Shown here piece after piece: positions 42,841-51,258 of a DNA stretch of 64,000 bases. This DNA is from Timaviella obliquedivisa GSE-PSE-MK23-08B. Its GTDB lineage: Bacteria > Cyanobacteriota > Cyanobacteriia > Elainellales > Elainellaceae. The stretch is from the NCBI GenBank assembly GCA_019358855.1, contig JAHHII010000002.1, forward strand, positions 250,690-314,689, given 5' to 3'. Every line of letters begins with the position of its first letter. Positions within the stretch are counted from its first letter, which is position 1. The notes beneath the pieces are model-generated. The model saw nothing but the letters and a program-made list of their open reading frames with translations. It was not told the origin of the DNA and made no database searches. The translations under genes and the position numbers were made by a program.

Positions 42841-43773
42841 ATGTCTTACACCATCAAACAACTCAACAACTTCAACTCCGCACAACTGAACGCGATCGCC
42901 ATTGACCTAAACCTTAATCTTTATGGAGCTAAGAAAACCAAAGCCCAACTGATTAACCTGATTTTACAAGTGCAAGATAACCCTGAATTGCAAGTTACGT
43001 TATCCGCTGAAGCATTTCAACCTAATACTTCTGAACCAAAAGCGTTTCAACTTGCCACACCGCAACACACCCGCGAACAACTGACCGTGCGCGAAATGAC
43101 CAAGCCTAAACTACAGGCGATCGCATCTGGTTTAGAGATTGAGTTCCAATCAGACTGCACCAAAGCTCAGTTAGTTGATTGGATCTTGTTTGCTCAAGAG
43201 CAAGTAGAAGTTGCTGAAACTCCAGAAGTTCTGGAAGAAAACTTGAACGAGGATTCTTCGGAACAAGTTGAAGTTGAGAACGAGATTGAGTGTGAAGTGG
43301 AGGTTGAAATCGAGGATGAGGACGATGTAGACCAAATTGAACTCAGCTACCACGAACGCTTGGTGATTTACCTGTACGATCGCGCTCAACACGATGATCA
43401 GGATGCCAAGGTTCTGCTGGCTGGATTGGGCGATTACATTCAATCTTTGAGCGCCAAATCTGCTAAAGCCATCAAACCTCGCAAGCCCTCTGGTGCTCGT
43501 GTAAATGACCCTGCTGCCAAACTGGCGATCGCCAAAACCTGTTGGGATGCAGTCCAAATCCATGGCTCCGTCAAACTAGCGGCGGCTGATTTGGACAAGT
43601 CGCCCCATTACACCAAAGTTCTGGCACAGGCTTACGCCCTCTACCAGGAGTCTGCGATCGTTCGTAATGCTTATGATGCGGGTGAGTTAGGCTGGACAAA
43701 ACTGTACAACCTGGCATTCCGCTTCAAGAAGTCTGATACTCTCGAATCGGTTGAAGCTCAACTGGCGGCATAG
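42841..43773 (+). CDS. SAP/Rho-N-like repeat protein with acidic linker, 310 aa
   Basis: ATG at 42841 (MSYTIKQLNNFNSAQLNAIA). Two tandem helix-turn-helix-like SAP modules: NSAQLNAIAIDLNLNLYGAKKTKAQLINLIL-type and TKPKLQAIASGLEIEFQSDCTKAQLVDWIL-type. Then a very acidic stretch (EVENEIECEVEVEIEDEDDV) and a C-terminal helical domain ending FRFKKSDTLESVEAQLAA. SAP modules bind A/T-rich or structured DNA. This could be a nucleoid or scaffold protein of the phage genome. The 3' end overlaps a convergent gene by 50 bp. Confidence 0.65.
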   Translation: MSYTIKQLNNFNSAQLNAIAIDLNLNLYGAKKTKAQLINLILQVQDNPELQVTLSAEAFQPNTSEPKAFQLATPQHTREQLTVREMTKPKLQAIASGLEIEFQSDCTKAQLVDWILFAQEQVEVAETPEVLEENLNEDSSEQVEVENEIECEVEVEIEDEDDVDQIELSYHERLVIYLYDRAQHDDQDAKVLLAGLGDYIQSLSAKSAKAIKPRKPSGARVNDPAAKLAIAKTCWDAVQIHGSVKLAAADLDKSPHYTKVLAQAYALYQESAIVRNAYDAGELGWTKLYNLAFRFKKSDTLESVEAQLAA

Positions 43774-44089
43774 ACTGCCAAACTCGCGCTGACACCAGCG
43801 CGATCGCCCTTTCATCTCGCACGTTAATCCATACAACCTCTAAAACCCCACTTTGCAAGAGATTGCAGTAGTGGGTTAATTTTTGACGAATCTCTGACGA
43901 TTGACAGATGGGCGATTTAGGTAGCTCCAACTGGTCAGCGATCGCTACAGGCACGATGCCCGCCACCAAGTCGCCATAGTTGTACACGGGGATAGACTCC
44001 CCCTGAAACTGTACCCGCTTACGAATTGCCCTAAGATCGCCCCTCAGAGTCTTGGTGCTGACCTGATTCACTGGTTTTGGTTTAGCCAT
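43724..44089 (-). CDS. Phd/YefM-antitoxin-like protein, 121 aa
   Basis: ATG at 44089. The N-terminal half PVNQVSTKTLRGDLRAIRKR, VQFQGESIPVYNYGDLVAGI, VPVAIADQLEL follows the Phd/YefM pattern (beta strand, helix, then V-A-x-V-P-V). The partner toxin is not next door; the convergent gene is the SAP-like protein. It may be an orphan antitoxin or simple regulator, and the family call is by eye only. Confidence 0.5.
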   Translation of the reverse strand: MAKPKPVNQVSTKTLRGDLRAIRKRVQFQGESIPVYNYGDLVAGIVPVAIADQLELPKSPICQSSEIRQKLTHYCNLLQSGVLEVVWINVRDERAIALVSARVWQSMPPVELQPIREYQTS

Positions 44090-44180
44090 AGCTTTAGTGT
44101 AATTTTCATCCAACCTAACACGACAGGATACAAAAGAAACACTATTGACACTTGATACAAAACCAGTGATAGTTTAAAAA

Positions 44181-44210
44181 TCGAATTCGATAAATCAAAA
44201 GTCGAATTCG
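44181..44210. promoter_or_regulatory. Paired TCGAATTCGA palindromes upstream of the Ycf-like operon
   Basis: TCGAATTCGA at 44181-44190 and TCGAATTCG at 44202-44210, centres 21 bp apart (two helical turns), in the divergent promoter region before 44293 and after 44089. Likely a cooperative operator for one or both genes. Confidence 0.6.
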
Positions 44211-44292
44211 GGTTTAGGATTTTAGCTCAACAAAAAGCGATCGCTAGTTTTGCCAACCCCGCGATCGCCTCTAACACTCAATCAGAAAAGAA

Positions 44293-45582
44293 ATGCAAGA
44301 CTTAATTGAAACAGGGCTGAGCGAGGAAGTCAAACCTCCGCCAGACCATCCACGAAAGAACCCGCTGATTGGAAGGCTAATCAGCGATCGAGAAGCGAGT
44401 GATACCGCAGCCACTCGAACCCAGCTTGAAAAATTTGACGACATTCAAACCGCTCACCGGAACTTAGACCCACTGCGAACCGATGAGATTTACCTATTCG
44501 GCATCTCGGTAAATATTGGAGTTGGACGGCTCACCATTGACTGTGGTGAGATTGAGATTAACCCCGAACTGAGCGAGGCGATCGCGTCTGCTAATGGACG
44601 TTTTACCATTACCTTACCTATCTTCAAAGACCTGCTGAAGAAGGGCAGTAAGCTAGCAACTCGTCGCCGGAAGATTCAAAAGTTTCTACGGTTTGCTAAC
44701 CCTTATTGGTACGTTTCAAAAAAAGATCTGGTTGCAGTGCGTGACGAAATCTTCAAGACCGTTGAAAGCGATCGTGATCAAGATAAGGGAATGTTGCAAC
44801 TCTTGAATGAGTTGAAAGCAGAGGCGATGGCAGGATACGACAACGCTTTCGCTGATTTCCTTTCGGAGCTAGAAGCCGTATTGCTGAAGGCAAGTCCATT
44901 TAGCCGCGATCGCATTGATGAACTGCTAGAACGCTATGCCGAGCAATTCCCAACCCGGCAAGAGGTGCTAGAGAATTTCAACGTTGTGTTGGAAGGTCCG
45001 ATCAAGATTCCAAGTCTGGTGGAAGAAGCCACTCGCAATGCTGACCTGGCAGAGCAGTTGGAACGAGAAGAACAGGCGCAGTTGAAGCGAATGAAAACTG
45101 AGCAAGCTGTCAACGTTCAGGTTAAAGAGCAGGCAGCGATCGCAGAGCTGCAAGCCTACTGGATTAAATCAGTTCAAGAATCCTTTGCCGTGGGAATTCG
45201 CAATGCTCAGGACGATGCTTATGGATTAATTGCTGACCTGTTGAGCGCGATCGAGCAGGTTGATGATCCGGCGCGGGTCAACGGCAATCTCAAGAAACGG
45301 TTGGACGGCAAACTTCGTGACCTGGAAACAGCCGTCAATCAGGTTGCTTCTGTGAATGAAGGTGGACTGGATACCAGCCTCCAAAGCTTTGCTGAGCAGG
45401 TACGACAGCTCAAGGTTTTAACGACTTCGGCGGTTGCTCCAGAACGGTTGCAGGAACGGCTAGAAGACTTGCGATCGCGCATGACCGAGGAGCTTGAGCA
45501 GGTTTTTACCAGTGATAAAAGAGGGCACAAAGCCCTTGCTAAATGGTTAATTTACGAGGAAGAAACTGATGTCACACTTTAG
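44293..45582 (+). CDS. Coiled-coil protein of the DUF1257-AAA operon, 429 aa
   Basis: Not a named domain that I am sure of. N-terminal alpha/beta part with IYLFGISVNIGVGRLTIDCG and FTITLPIFKDLLKKGSKLAT, then FLRFANPYWYVSKKDLVAVR, then long coiled coils (EEATRNADLAEQLEREEQAQ, RLQERLEDLRSRMTEELEQV). Its end overlaps the DUF1257 gene by 14 bp. It begins the four-gene operon with DUF1257, DUF2997 and AAA+ genes and is probably their substrate or adaptor. Confidence 0.7.
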   Translation: MQDLIETGLSEEVKPPPDHPRKNPLIGRLISDREASDTAATRTQLEKFDDIQTAHRNLDPLRTDEIYLFGISVNIGVGRLTIDCGEIEINPELSEAIASANGRFTITLPIFKDLLKKGSKLATRRRKIQKFLRFANPYWYVSKKDLVAVRDEIFKTVESDRDQDKGMLQLLNELKAEAMAGYDNAFADFLSELEAVLLKASPFSRDRIDELLERYAEQFPTRQEVLENFNVVLEGPIKIPSLVEEATRNADLAEQLEREEQAQLKRMKTEQAVNVQVKEQAAIAELQAYWIKSVQESFAVGIRNAQDDAYGLIADLLSAIEQVDDPARVNGNLKKRLDGKLRDLETAVNQVASVNEGGLDTSLQSFAEQVRQLKVLTTSAVAPERLQERLEDLRSRMTEELEQVFTSDKRGHKALAKWLIYEEETDVTL

Positions 45583-46024
45583 CCAAATCAAGACCAAGAT
45601 GACCAATGAACGGGCGATCGTCGCGGCGTTGGAAGAGATGGGTTACAAGGTTGAGGTTCATCAAACCGCTAAGAAGCTCAACAGTCGATATTCGGCTGCA
45701 CGGCGGCAAAAAATGAAGGCAAACATCATTCTTCGAGAAACAGCCGTTGATTTTGGCTTGCTCAAAACTGAGGATGGCACCTATGAGGTGATTGGAGACA
45801 TGATGTATTTCCAGATTCAGATGATCGCCCAGTCGCTGCCGATGCACTATGCCAAGCAGGTGATTATTCAGCAGGCGGAAGAGTTAGGAGATGAATATGT
45901 CGTTGTCCCAAACTTTGTAAATAGCCAGCTTCAGGGCTACACCATCACCGTCGATAAAACACCCCAACTGGCGATCGGGCAGTCCAGCGTGACCAATCAA
46001 ATATTTGTCGGAGGGTCTTACTAA
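45569..46024 (+). CDS. DUF1257 (Ycf35-like) protein
   Basis: 151 residues. MSHFSQIKTKMTNERAIVAA, LEEMGYKVEVHQT and KANIILRETAVDFGLLKTED then GTYEVIGDM are the family's conserved parts, shared with plastid Ycf35. The family's biochemical role is not established. In cyanobacteria and in mobile elements it is coded beside DUF2997 and a Ycf46-like ATPase, as here. Overlaps the gene before by 14 bp and touches the next by 1 bp (TAATG). Confidence 0.82.
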   Translation: MSHFSQIKTKMTNERAIVAALEEMGYKVEVHQTAKKLNSRYSAARRQKMKANIILRETAVDFGLLKTEDGTYEVIGDMMYFQIQMIAQSLPMHYAKQVIIQQAEELGDEYVVVPNFVNSQLQGYTITVDKTPQLAIGQSSVTNQIFVGGSY

Positions 46025-46221
46025 TGCAGATTATTTTCACCATCGATGCTCAGGGCAACATTACCAGCGAAGTGGAAGGCGGCGATGGTACTAATTGCCT
46101 GGATGCCACCAAGCCTTACGAAGAAGCTCTTGGCGACGATAAACCCAAGCGAGAAATGAAAGCTGAGGCATCGCAGTTGAACGCGATTTCCCTCACAACT
46201 AAAACTCAAGTGCGTTTGTAA
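46024..46221 (+). CDS. DUF2997 small protein
   Basis: 65 residues, MQIIFTIDAQGNITSEVEGG, then GTNCLDATKPYEEALGDDKP with the conserved Cys and the ALG motif. Small partner of DUF1257 proteins. Coupled to DUF1257 by a one-base stop-start overlap and followed by the AAA+ gene. Confidence 0.78.
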   Translation: MQIIFTIDAQGNITSEVEGGDGTNCLDATKPYEEALGDDKPKREMKAEASQLNAISLTTKTQVRL

Positions 46222-46227
46222 GAAAAA

Positions 46228-46247
46228 GGGAGGTCACTCAGCCTCCC
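46228..46247 (+). terminator. Small hairpin between DUF2997 and AAA+ genes
   Basis: GGGAGG, loop TCACTCAG, CCTCCC, in the 64-bp gap. No T run follows closely, so it may modulate rather than stop transcription. Confidence 0.4.
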
Positions 46248-46285
46248 CCAATGATTTTGTATGTAGCAAACAAGGATTTTAACCC

Positions 46286-48049
46286 ATGACTGCTTTCAAT
46301 CGTATTCGAGATTTCTTTGGTGCAGCATTACCCGTCGTCGCACTGGACTCTCCTAGCGCTGAAGAACTGACCACCATTGAAAAAATTCATGTCGAGGTGG
46401 GCAAGCGGCTAAAGCTGCCCGTCTATGTCTTCGACCTGGCAGCCGGACTGCGCCAAGTGGTTTCGGTTCAGGAAGCCACCTACTTTTTGGAAGATGGTAG
46501 CGAGTTTGAGGGCGAAGTATTTCAGCACTCTACAGGGTTTTGGACGGGCGATCCTGAGAACGGTCTTGAGGAAAAGCAGCTTCGCCAAGAAAACCGCAAC
46601 GTTAGCGGTATCGACCTCAAACCGATCGCCACTCAGTTCCGCAATCCGTTAATCGATATCTGCAAACACATTGAGCAGTTCGATAAAAAAGGGATCTTCG
46701 TTCTAATCGATTTGCATCATTTTCTAAGTGGCGATCGCACCGTTTGGGAGTTCCGTCGCTCCATCAAACACCTCGCCACAGCACTGAAACAATCCCATAA
46801 GCGGGTGGTGTTGCTAGGCAGCGATATTCGGCTAGATGCCGATTTCTCTGGGCTGGTTTACGACGCGCATAATATGTTGCCTGAACTGGCAGAGATTCAA
46901 GAGGCAGTCAACCTTTGCATCAACGATATGGAGCAGGAGTTTACGGCGATCGGGGGCAAAAATAAGTTCAAGGTGCAGCTCGACGGCGAGGAACGGGAGG
47001 CGATTTTTACAGCCTGTCGAGGGTTAAGCATTGAGGAGGCATTGAACGCACTGCGAATTGATATGCGATCGCGCCGTCGTGTCGATGGAGCCACAGCAGC
47101 AGCCGTAACATTGTTCAAGATTGAGAAACTGGAGAAGCTGAACATTCGCTTTTCTCATCCTCCAGACGTTGTGCCAGGTGGAGTTCAGGAGTTCAAAGCA
47201 TGGGTGCAACAGCGAAAAAGATTGTTCAATGCAGTCGTATCTAAGCAGCCGATCAAGCTGAAATTACCCGTTCCTAGAGGTTGTTTAATTGTTGGGCCAT
47301 CAGGAACAGGTAAGAGCCTATTAGCAAAAACTTTGGGCAACTGTTGGAATATCCCCATTCTGCAAGTCGATATTGGTTCATTTTATTCCAGCCTGGTAGG
47401 AGAAACCGAGGCGAACTTTAGGCGGTTTACGCGCATGGTGGATCACATTGGACCTTGTGTTGTACTGCTGGATGAGGTTGAAAAAGCGCTCGCTGGCGTT
47501 GGCGGGCAAAGTAACGACAGTGGCGTGAGCCAGCGACTGTTCGGTTCATTGCTGACCTGGATGAACGATAAAACCTCACCATGCTTTGTCGTGGCAACTG
47601 CCAACAATATTGAAGCGCTGCCGCCCGAATTCAAGCGTAAAGGACGCTTTGACGAAATCTGGTTTGTGGACACTCCTAACCAGGCAGAGCGGCGCGAGAT
47701 TCTGACCGTGCATCTCTCCCGGCATGGTGTGGAGATGAGCGATCGCCACCTCGATATCCTCGTCAAGCTCACTGACGAATTTGTTGGGGCAGAACTGGGG
47801 CAGGTGACCAACGAAGCTGCGATCGTTGCCGCCGAAGCTGGACGTGATGAGATTCTCTTGTCCGACATGGAAGAGGCGATCGCTCAGACGGTTCCATTGG
47901 CGCGATCGCAGGCTGACACGTTGGCTAATCTGAGGGAATGGGCAACGACAGCGGCTCGTCCTGCTAGTAAGGCTGAAGCAGTGCAGGAGGCGATCGCCCA
48001 GCCTATGAACGGCAAGCGCGGTAAGCCTCAGATGTTGATCGAAGATTAA
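46286..48049 (+). CDS. Ycf46-like AAA+ ATPase
   Basis: 587 residues. The N-terminal half has the Ycf46-type domain (RLKLPVYVFDLAAGLRQVVS, NPLIDICKHIEQFDKKGIFVLID, KRVVLLGSD). From about 330 the AAA+ core: PRGCLIVGPSGTGKSLLAKT (Walker A), FYSSLVGETEANFRR, CVVLLDEVEKA (Walker B), sensor and arginine finger in RKGRFDEIWFVDTP. Chromosomal/plastid Ycf46 is linked to photosynthetic acclimation in cyanobacteria. Here it is on a prophage, in operon with DUF1257/DUF2997, pointing to an ATP-driven remodelling complex. Confidence 0.9.
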   Translation: MTAFNRIRDFFGAALPVVALDSPSAEELTTIEKIHVEVGKRLKLPVYVFDLAAGLRQVVSVQEATYFLEDGSEFEGEVFQHSTGFWTGDPENGLEEKQLRQENRNVSGIDLKPIATQFRNPLIDICKHIEQFDKKGIFVLIDLHHFLSGDRTVWEFRRSIKHLATALKQSHKRVVLLGSDIRLDADFSGLVYDAHNMLPELAEIQEAVNLCINDMEQEFTAIGGKNKFKVQLDGEEREAIFTACRGLSIEEALNALRIDMRSRRRVDGATAAAVTLFKIEKLEKLNIRFSHPPDVVPGGVQEFKAWVQQRKRLFNAVVSKQPIKLKLPVPRGCLIVGPSGTGKSLLAKTLGNCWNIPILQVDIGSFYSSLVGETEANFRRFTRMVDHIGPCVVLLDEVEKALAGVGGQSNDSGVSQRLFGSLLTWMNDKTSPCFVVATANNIEALPPEFKRKGRFDEIWFVDTPNQAERREILTVHLSRHGVEMSDRHLDILVKLTDEFVGAELGQVTNEAAIVAAEAGRDEILLSDMEEAIAQTVPLARSQADTLANLREWATTAARPASKAEAVQEAIAQPMNGKRGKPQMLIED

Positions 48050-48053
48050 AATC

Positions 48054-48087
48054 ATTGGGGTCAGGGTTAGTAAAATCTGACCCCAAT
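48054..48087 (+). terminator. Perfect 11-bp hairpin after the AAA+ gene
   Basis: ATTGGGGTCAG, 12-nt loop, CTGACCCCAAT, 5 bp after the stop at 48049. Followed by aaaaggtttt. A likely operon terminator. Confidence 0.7.
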
Positions 48088-48145
48088 AAAAGGTTTTGAA
48101 GTCATATCACTGAGGAAAATGAAATGAAAAGCATAAGGCTAAAAA

Positions 48146-48352
48146 ATGGAACAACAGAGCTTCAGCAAACAGTATGTTAAAAGCATTGTTAATCTACAGT
48201 CTCAGCACTTGTGTCACAGCGTTGAAAATAAGATGATTTGCAGAGGTGGGCGCGATTTAATGCTGCGAGTCATGTTTGTTCAGAGATTGATTGAAGCGCC
48301 GACTGATGAGGCGTTTGATACAGCACGAAAAGAACATTTAGAGCAGAAATAA
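48146..48352 (+). CDS. Small hypothetical protein, 68 aa
   Basis: MEQQSFSKQYVKSIVNLQSQ, with two Cys (HLCHSVENKMIC) and a helical C-terminus. Starts 59 bp after the AAA+ terminator and 2 bp before the DUF488-like gene. No recognised domain. Confidence 0.55.
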   Translation: MEQQSFSKQYVKSIVNLQSQHLCHSVENKMICRGGRDLMLRVMFVQRLIEAPTDEAFDTARKEHLEQK

Positions 48353-48354
48353 TT

Positions 48355-48750
48355 ATGAAAACTAGCTACTATGCCATCACGCCCGACACGACACTAGGCG
48401 CGATCGCCATCAGCCTTTACCCACCGCCCAACACTCGCTACCAGCAATACAAATGTCTGGCTCCAACCAAGCGCCTACTCAGCGAATATAAATACGATTT
48501 TCTAGACGAGGAGGGTTACACGAAAATTTATCGTACTCAGTTAGCAGAACTTGATCCGATCGCCGTCTGGAACGTGCTGCACCAAATCGCCGATCCACTT
48601 GGCAAGGTTGAGCCAATTCTGTTGTGCTACGAGCGATCGGGTTCATTCTGCCATCGGCGGATCGTTGCCGATTGGCTTGGTGCAGCAATGAATGTAGAGA
48701 TTCCTGAGTTTGAAAAGCCGTCTTCAATCAAACAGATCTCGTTATTTTAA
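48355..48750 (+). CDS. DUF488-family protein, 131 aa
   Basis: The DUF488 C-terminal signature is clear: PILLCYERSGSFCHRRIVAD followed by WL. N-terminal part YYAITPDTTLGAIAISLYPP differs from canonical DUF488. The family is unassigned biochemically but often near DNA-modification genes. It ends 4 bp inside the convergent QueD-like gene. Confidence 0.75.
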   Translation: MKTSYYAITPDTTLGAIAISLYPPPNTRYQQYKCLAPTKRLLSEYKYDFLDEEGYTKIYRTQLAELDPIAVWNVLHQIADPLGKVEPILLCYERSGSFCHRRIVADWLGAAMNVEIPEFEKPSSIKQISLF

Positions 48751-49088
48751 GGGGGGCAGCGAACCTCCGCCCCACACTCCCCATCCTCAAATACTCCCAC
48801 CCGCACCGATCGCCCCGGATAGCGATCGGTGATTTGTTTGAGCAGGTTTTCTGCCATGTGTTCACAACTTAATCCGCCCATTTCTCCCCCAGGAAAGTTG
48901 GTGCGGCAGAAATCTAAGAAATCATGGAACTCTACTTCTCTGCAAGAATGATGCAGCTCTAGCTTCACCTCGACGTGAAAGAGATGGCGATGGCGTTGGG
49001 CAAGGTAGGCGCGATCGCCCGTTGCATCCTGCCAATGATGGAAGCCAGGGACTTGAAAGCGGATAATAGCTGAAGATTGAGTTTTCAT
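48747..49088 (-). CDS. QueD-like (6-pyruvoyl-tetrahydropterin synthase superfamily) protein, copy 1
   Basis: 113 residues. FHHW and RHRHLFHVEVKLELHHSC provide the zinc-His layout of QueD/PTPS (His, then HxH), and SCEHMAENLLKQ then VRVGVFEDGECGAEV match the C-terminal Glu region. It is smaller than canonical QueD. QueD makes 6-carboxytetrahydropterin for 7-deazaguanine synthesis. Same strand as QueE, DpdA and a second QueD-like gene (51259), so it probably belongs to that pathway. Overlaps the DUF488 stop by 4 bp. Confidence 0.7.
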   Translation of the reverse strand: MKTQSSAIIRFQVPGFHHWQDATGDRAYLAQRHRHLFHVEVKLELHHSCREVEFHDFLDFCRTNFPGGEMGGLSCEHMAENLLKQITDRYPGRSVRVGVFEDGECGAEVRCPP

Positions 49089-49110
49089 AATTTAGGGAGA
49101 AAAATTGTAA

Positions 49111-49308
49111 GTGGAACTCCAAAACATTTTGAATGAGCGGTTTAAGACTTATCAGGATGCGATCACCAAGCATGGTCAAGAGTGCTTACTGATTCATGAA
49201 TTGCCAAAAGAACCCGTAGGTTCTGTCAATCCCGTTAGTCATTTTTCAACGACTAGACTGCAATTAATCCCCTCCCTAGATGGATGGCAATATGTGGTGA
49301 GCCAGTAG
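49111..49308 (+). CDS. Small hypothetical protein, 65 aa
   Basis: GTG start with AGGGAG about 14 bp upstream. MELQNILNERFKTYQDAITK then GQECLLIHELPKEPVGSVNP. Divergent from the QueD-like gene. The 49309-49433 region after it holds a repeat copy and no other gene. Confidence 0.45.
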   Translation: MELQNILNERFKTYQDAITKHGQECLLIHELPKEPVGSVNPVSHFSTTRLQLIPSLDGWQYVVSQ

Positions 49309-49391
49309 GGCGATCGCCCCTAGTTGGCAACACGTCTGAACAGCCAATGCAGTCCTATTTGGAGAAGATGTTGTCTCATTTGGAGAAGAGG

Positions 49392-49426
49392 GCGTGCTCT
49401 TCGAGATACCCGCAAGGGGTCGCGCT
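49392..49426 (+). repeat. Dispersed element repeat, copy 4
   Basis: Reads gcgtgctcttcgagatacccg then caaggggtcgcgct, nearly identical to copy 1. It ends 8 bp before the stop side of the DpdA-like gene at 49434. A tggagaaga-type direct repeat lies just upstream (near 49361 and 49381). Confidence 0.85.
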
Positions 49427-49433
49427 ATTTTTG

Positions 49434-50345
49434 TCAGGCTTTTGTCGGGTACAGCTCGCAGCCCAACGCTTTAAGTGACTGAATATGATGCCGCCAGTTC
49501 AGCATATTCATCCGGCTTTCATAGGCTGCCAACTGTACCGCCTTATCTGCACCAACTGCCGACTCATGATCACTGCCTAATTCATATCGAAAGTCCAGTG
49601 GATAGGGCGAGAACGTTTTGCCATCACACCGGGCTTTGTGGCTATCTGCCCAACGAATACCCACCAGCCAACTCGACGAGTCACCAGAGTTAATAGGCAT
49701 GGCGTTTAGCCACTCATTCGGCGTTAAGCCCAGCAAATGAATCCACAGATGCGGATATTTGCGATGTCGTTCCCAAGCTGTGGCTACCAGTTGCTTGCGA
49801 GTTGCTCGGTCAGCCTGTACAACGTTGCCGAAGCAGATGCGATCGTAGCGCTCGGCAAGGTAATCAAAATAGTCCCACCCATCGTTAAACGGGTGATAAA
49901 CAGGAATCGGTCGCAGCCCCATTCCTTCCAGCTTCGCGCGGGTTTTAATTTTGTTCTCCCGTCCGCCCTGGTCTAGTTCAATGAAGCCCCAGCACTTATC
50001 GCCTAACCGTCGATAAATGGCGATGTACTGTTCTAATAGTTCATCAAATCCGTCGATTTCATTTGGTGGCAATGCCAGCGCTTGATCCATGTTGCAGCCG
50101 TGAGCCTTGGCGTGTTGCTGGGTCAAGTGGAAGATGCCGGAGTCGATGAAAACCTTTTTGCCCCGATCGCACCATTGTTCAATCAAATCGACGGCACCCG
50201 CATTTTGCAATTCATTCACCGCAATCAGCAGATGATCATAGAGCGGTTCAGCTAGTGCCAGCCGCCCTGTTCCTGATGCCAGGAAGTAAACATTTTCTTC
50301 AGATGGGTCAAAGGTGCCACCGCCTGTTTTAAGCACGTTGGACAC
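49434..50345 (-). CDS. DpdA-like tRNA-guanine-transglycosylase-fold DNA modification enzyme
   Basis: 303 residues from the GTG at 50345 (AGGGGG upstream); a TTG at 50393 adds 16. YFLASGTGRLALAEPL, VFIDSGIFHLTQQH, WGFIELDQGG, IPVYHPFNDGWDYFDYLAER, CFGNVV, HLLGLTPNEW, INSGDSSSW follow the pattern of phage DpdA proteins, which insert 7-deazaguanine bases into DNA in place of guanine. The Asp in DSG is the presumed catalytic/recognition residue. It overlaps the ParB-like gene by 17 bp and sits with QueE and two QueD homologues. Strong family fit by eye. Confidence 0.8.
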   Translation of the reverse strand: MSNVLKTGGGTFDPSEENVYFLASGTGRLALAEPLYDHLLIAVNELQNAGAVDLIEQWCDRGKKVFIDSGIFHLTQQHAKAHGCNMDQALALPPNEIDGFDELLEQYIAIYRRLGDKCWGFIELDQGGRENKIKTRAKLEGMGLRPIPVYHPFNDGWDYFDYLAERYDRICFGNVVQADRATRKQLVATAWERHRKYPHLWIHLLGLTPNEWLNAMPINSGDSSSWLVGIRWADSHKARCDGKTFSPYPLDFRYELGSDHESAVGADKAVQLAAYESRMNMLNWRHHIQSLKALGCELYPTKA

Positions 50346-51198
50346 TGCCCACCCCCTTGACGTTCTCGTATTGGTCAAGGATGTGCCCAGCAATGTATTC
50401 GTCAGGCTGCACCATGACCAGCGATCGCTCTTCTGCCTTGAGAGTCAGTGGGACAAATGGACCGGGATAGGGTGCGAAAATCGCATCTTCTTTCAAATAG
50501 CCAGTCCACTTCTGCCAATCAGTCATGACATCAGCCACAACCATAATGTGCCGACCCAGGTTCCAGACATCGCCCTTATTAACCTCGTGGCGAGGGTTGG
50601 CGATCGTGATTTCTGTCAGTGCCAGCAAGGAGCCGTCTGATTTCTGCCCTGATTCCTGATGGTCGGGATCTGCTGATTCATCATCTTCAGGTGATCCTGA
50701 GTTTTGAGAGGTGTGATTGCCCCCTGCTGGTGACATGGGCGTGCCATTCTCGCCAAATATTTGTTTATCCTGAAAGTTCAGAACTCCCAAGTTGAAAATG
50801 CTGTCACATTCCTCAAGAGAAAACCCAGTCAAATCTAAGTCAAAATCAAGCTCCTGTAGAGCTTCTAGTTCCACTTTGAGCGATTCGTAATTCCAATCTG
50901 AAATGCCCACCTTATTATCGGCAATGCGGCAGGCTTTCTTCTGTGCCGGGGTCAGGTCATCCCGAATGATCACCGGAACTTCTAGTAAATCCAGCTTGCG
51001 GGATGCCAGGTGGCGACCGTGCCCTTTGAGGATTACGCCGTCCTCATCCACAACGATCGGCACATCGAAACCATATTCGATGATTGACCCCGCGATCGCG
51101 TCAATCTGGCTCGGTGGATGGAGTTTGTTATTCAGAGGATAGGGCGTAATCTTATCGATCGGCACCCAAATAATTTCAGGAGAGAACTGCTTAGCCAT
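50329..51198 (-). CDS. ParB-domain protein fused to a degenerate DNA-methyltransferase-like domain
   Basis: 289 residues. The N-terminal ParB/sulfiredoxin-like fold has IDKITPYPLNNKLHPPSQID, VDEDGVILKGHGRHLASRKL and KKACRIADNKVGISDWN. The C-terminal part reads VNKGDVWNLGRHIMVVADV, then FAPYPGPFVPL where a catalytic methyltransferase would have (D/N)PPY, and ends VMVQPDEYIAGHILDQYEN, like the SAM-fold end of ParB-methylases. The NPPY-type motif is lost. Thus an inactive methylase probably became a DNA-recognition domain in the 7-deazaguanine cluster. Confidence 0.75.
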   Translation of the reverse strand: MAKQFSPEIIWVPIDKITPYPLNNKLHPPSQIDAIAGSIIEYGFDVPIVVDEDGVILKGHGRHLASRKLDLLEVPVIIRDDLTPAQKKACRIADNKVGISDWNYESLKVELEALQELDFDLDLTGFSLEECDSIFNLGVLNFQDKQIFGENGTPMSPAGGNHTSQNSGSPEDDESADPDHQESGQKSDGSLLALTEITIANPRHEVNKGDVWNLGRHIMVVADVMTDWQKWTGYLKEDAIFAPYPGPFVPLTLKAEERSLVMVQPDEYIAGHILDQYENVKGVGSVQRA

Positions 51199-51258
51199 GC
51201 CGCAGCCTCCTAGTTAGAGTATTCATTTCTTACCTCGTAGATGCGCTCTAAAATTCCC

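Noticed and set aside
49284-49478. Plus-strand open frame containing SSRYPQGVAL
   Set aside because: Its coding sense comes mostly from dispersed repeat copy 4 and it overlaps the DpdA-like gene end.
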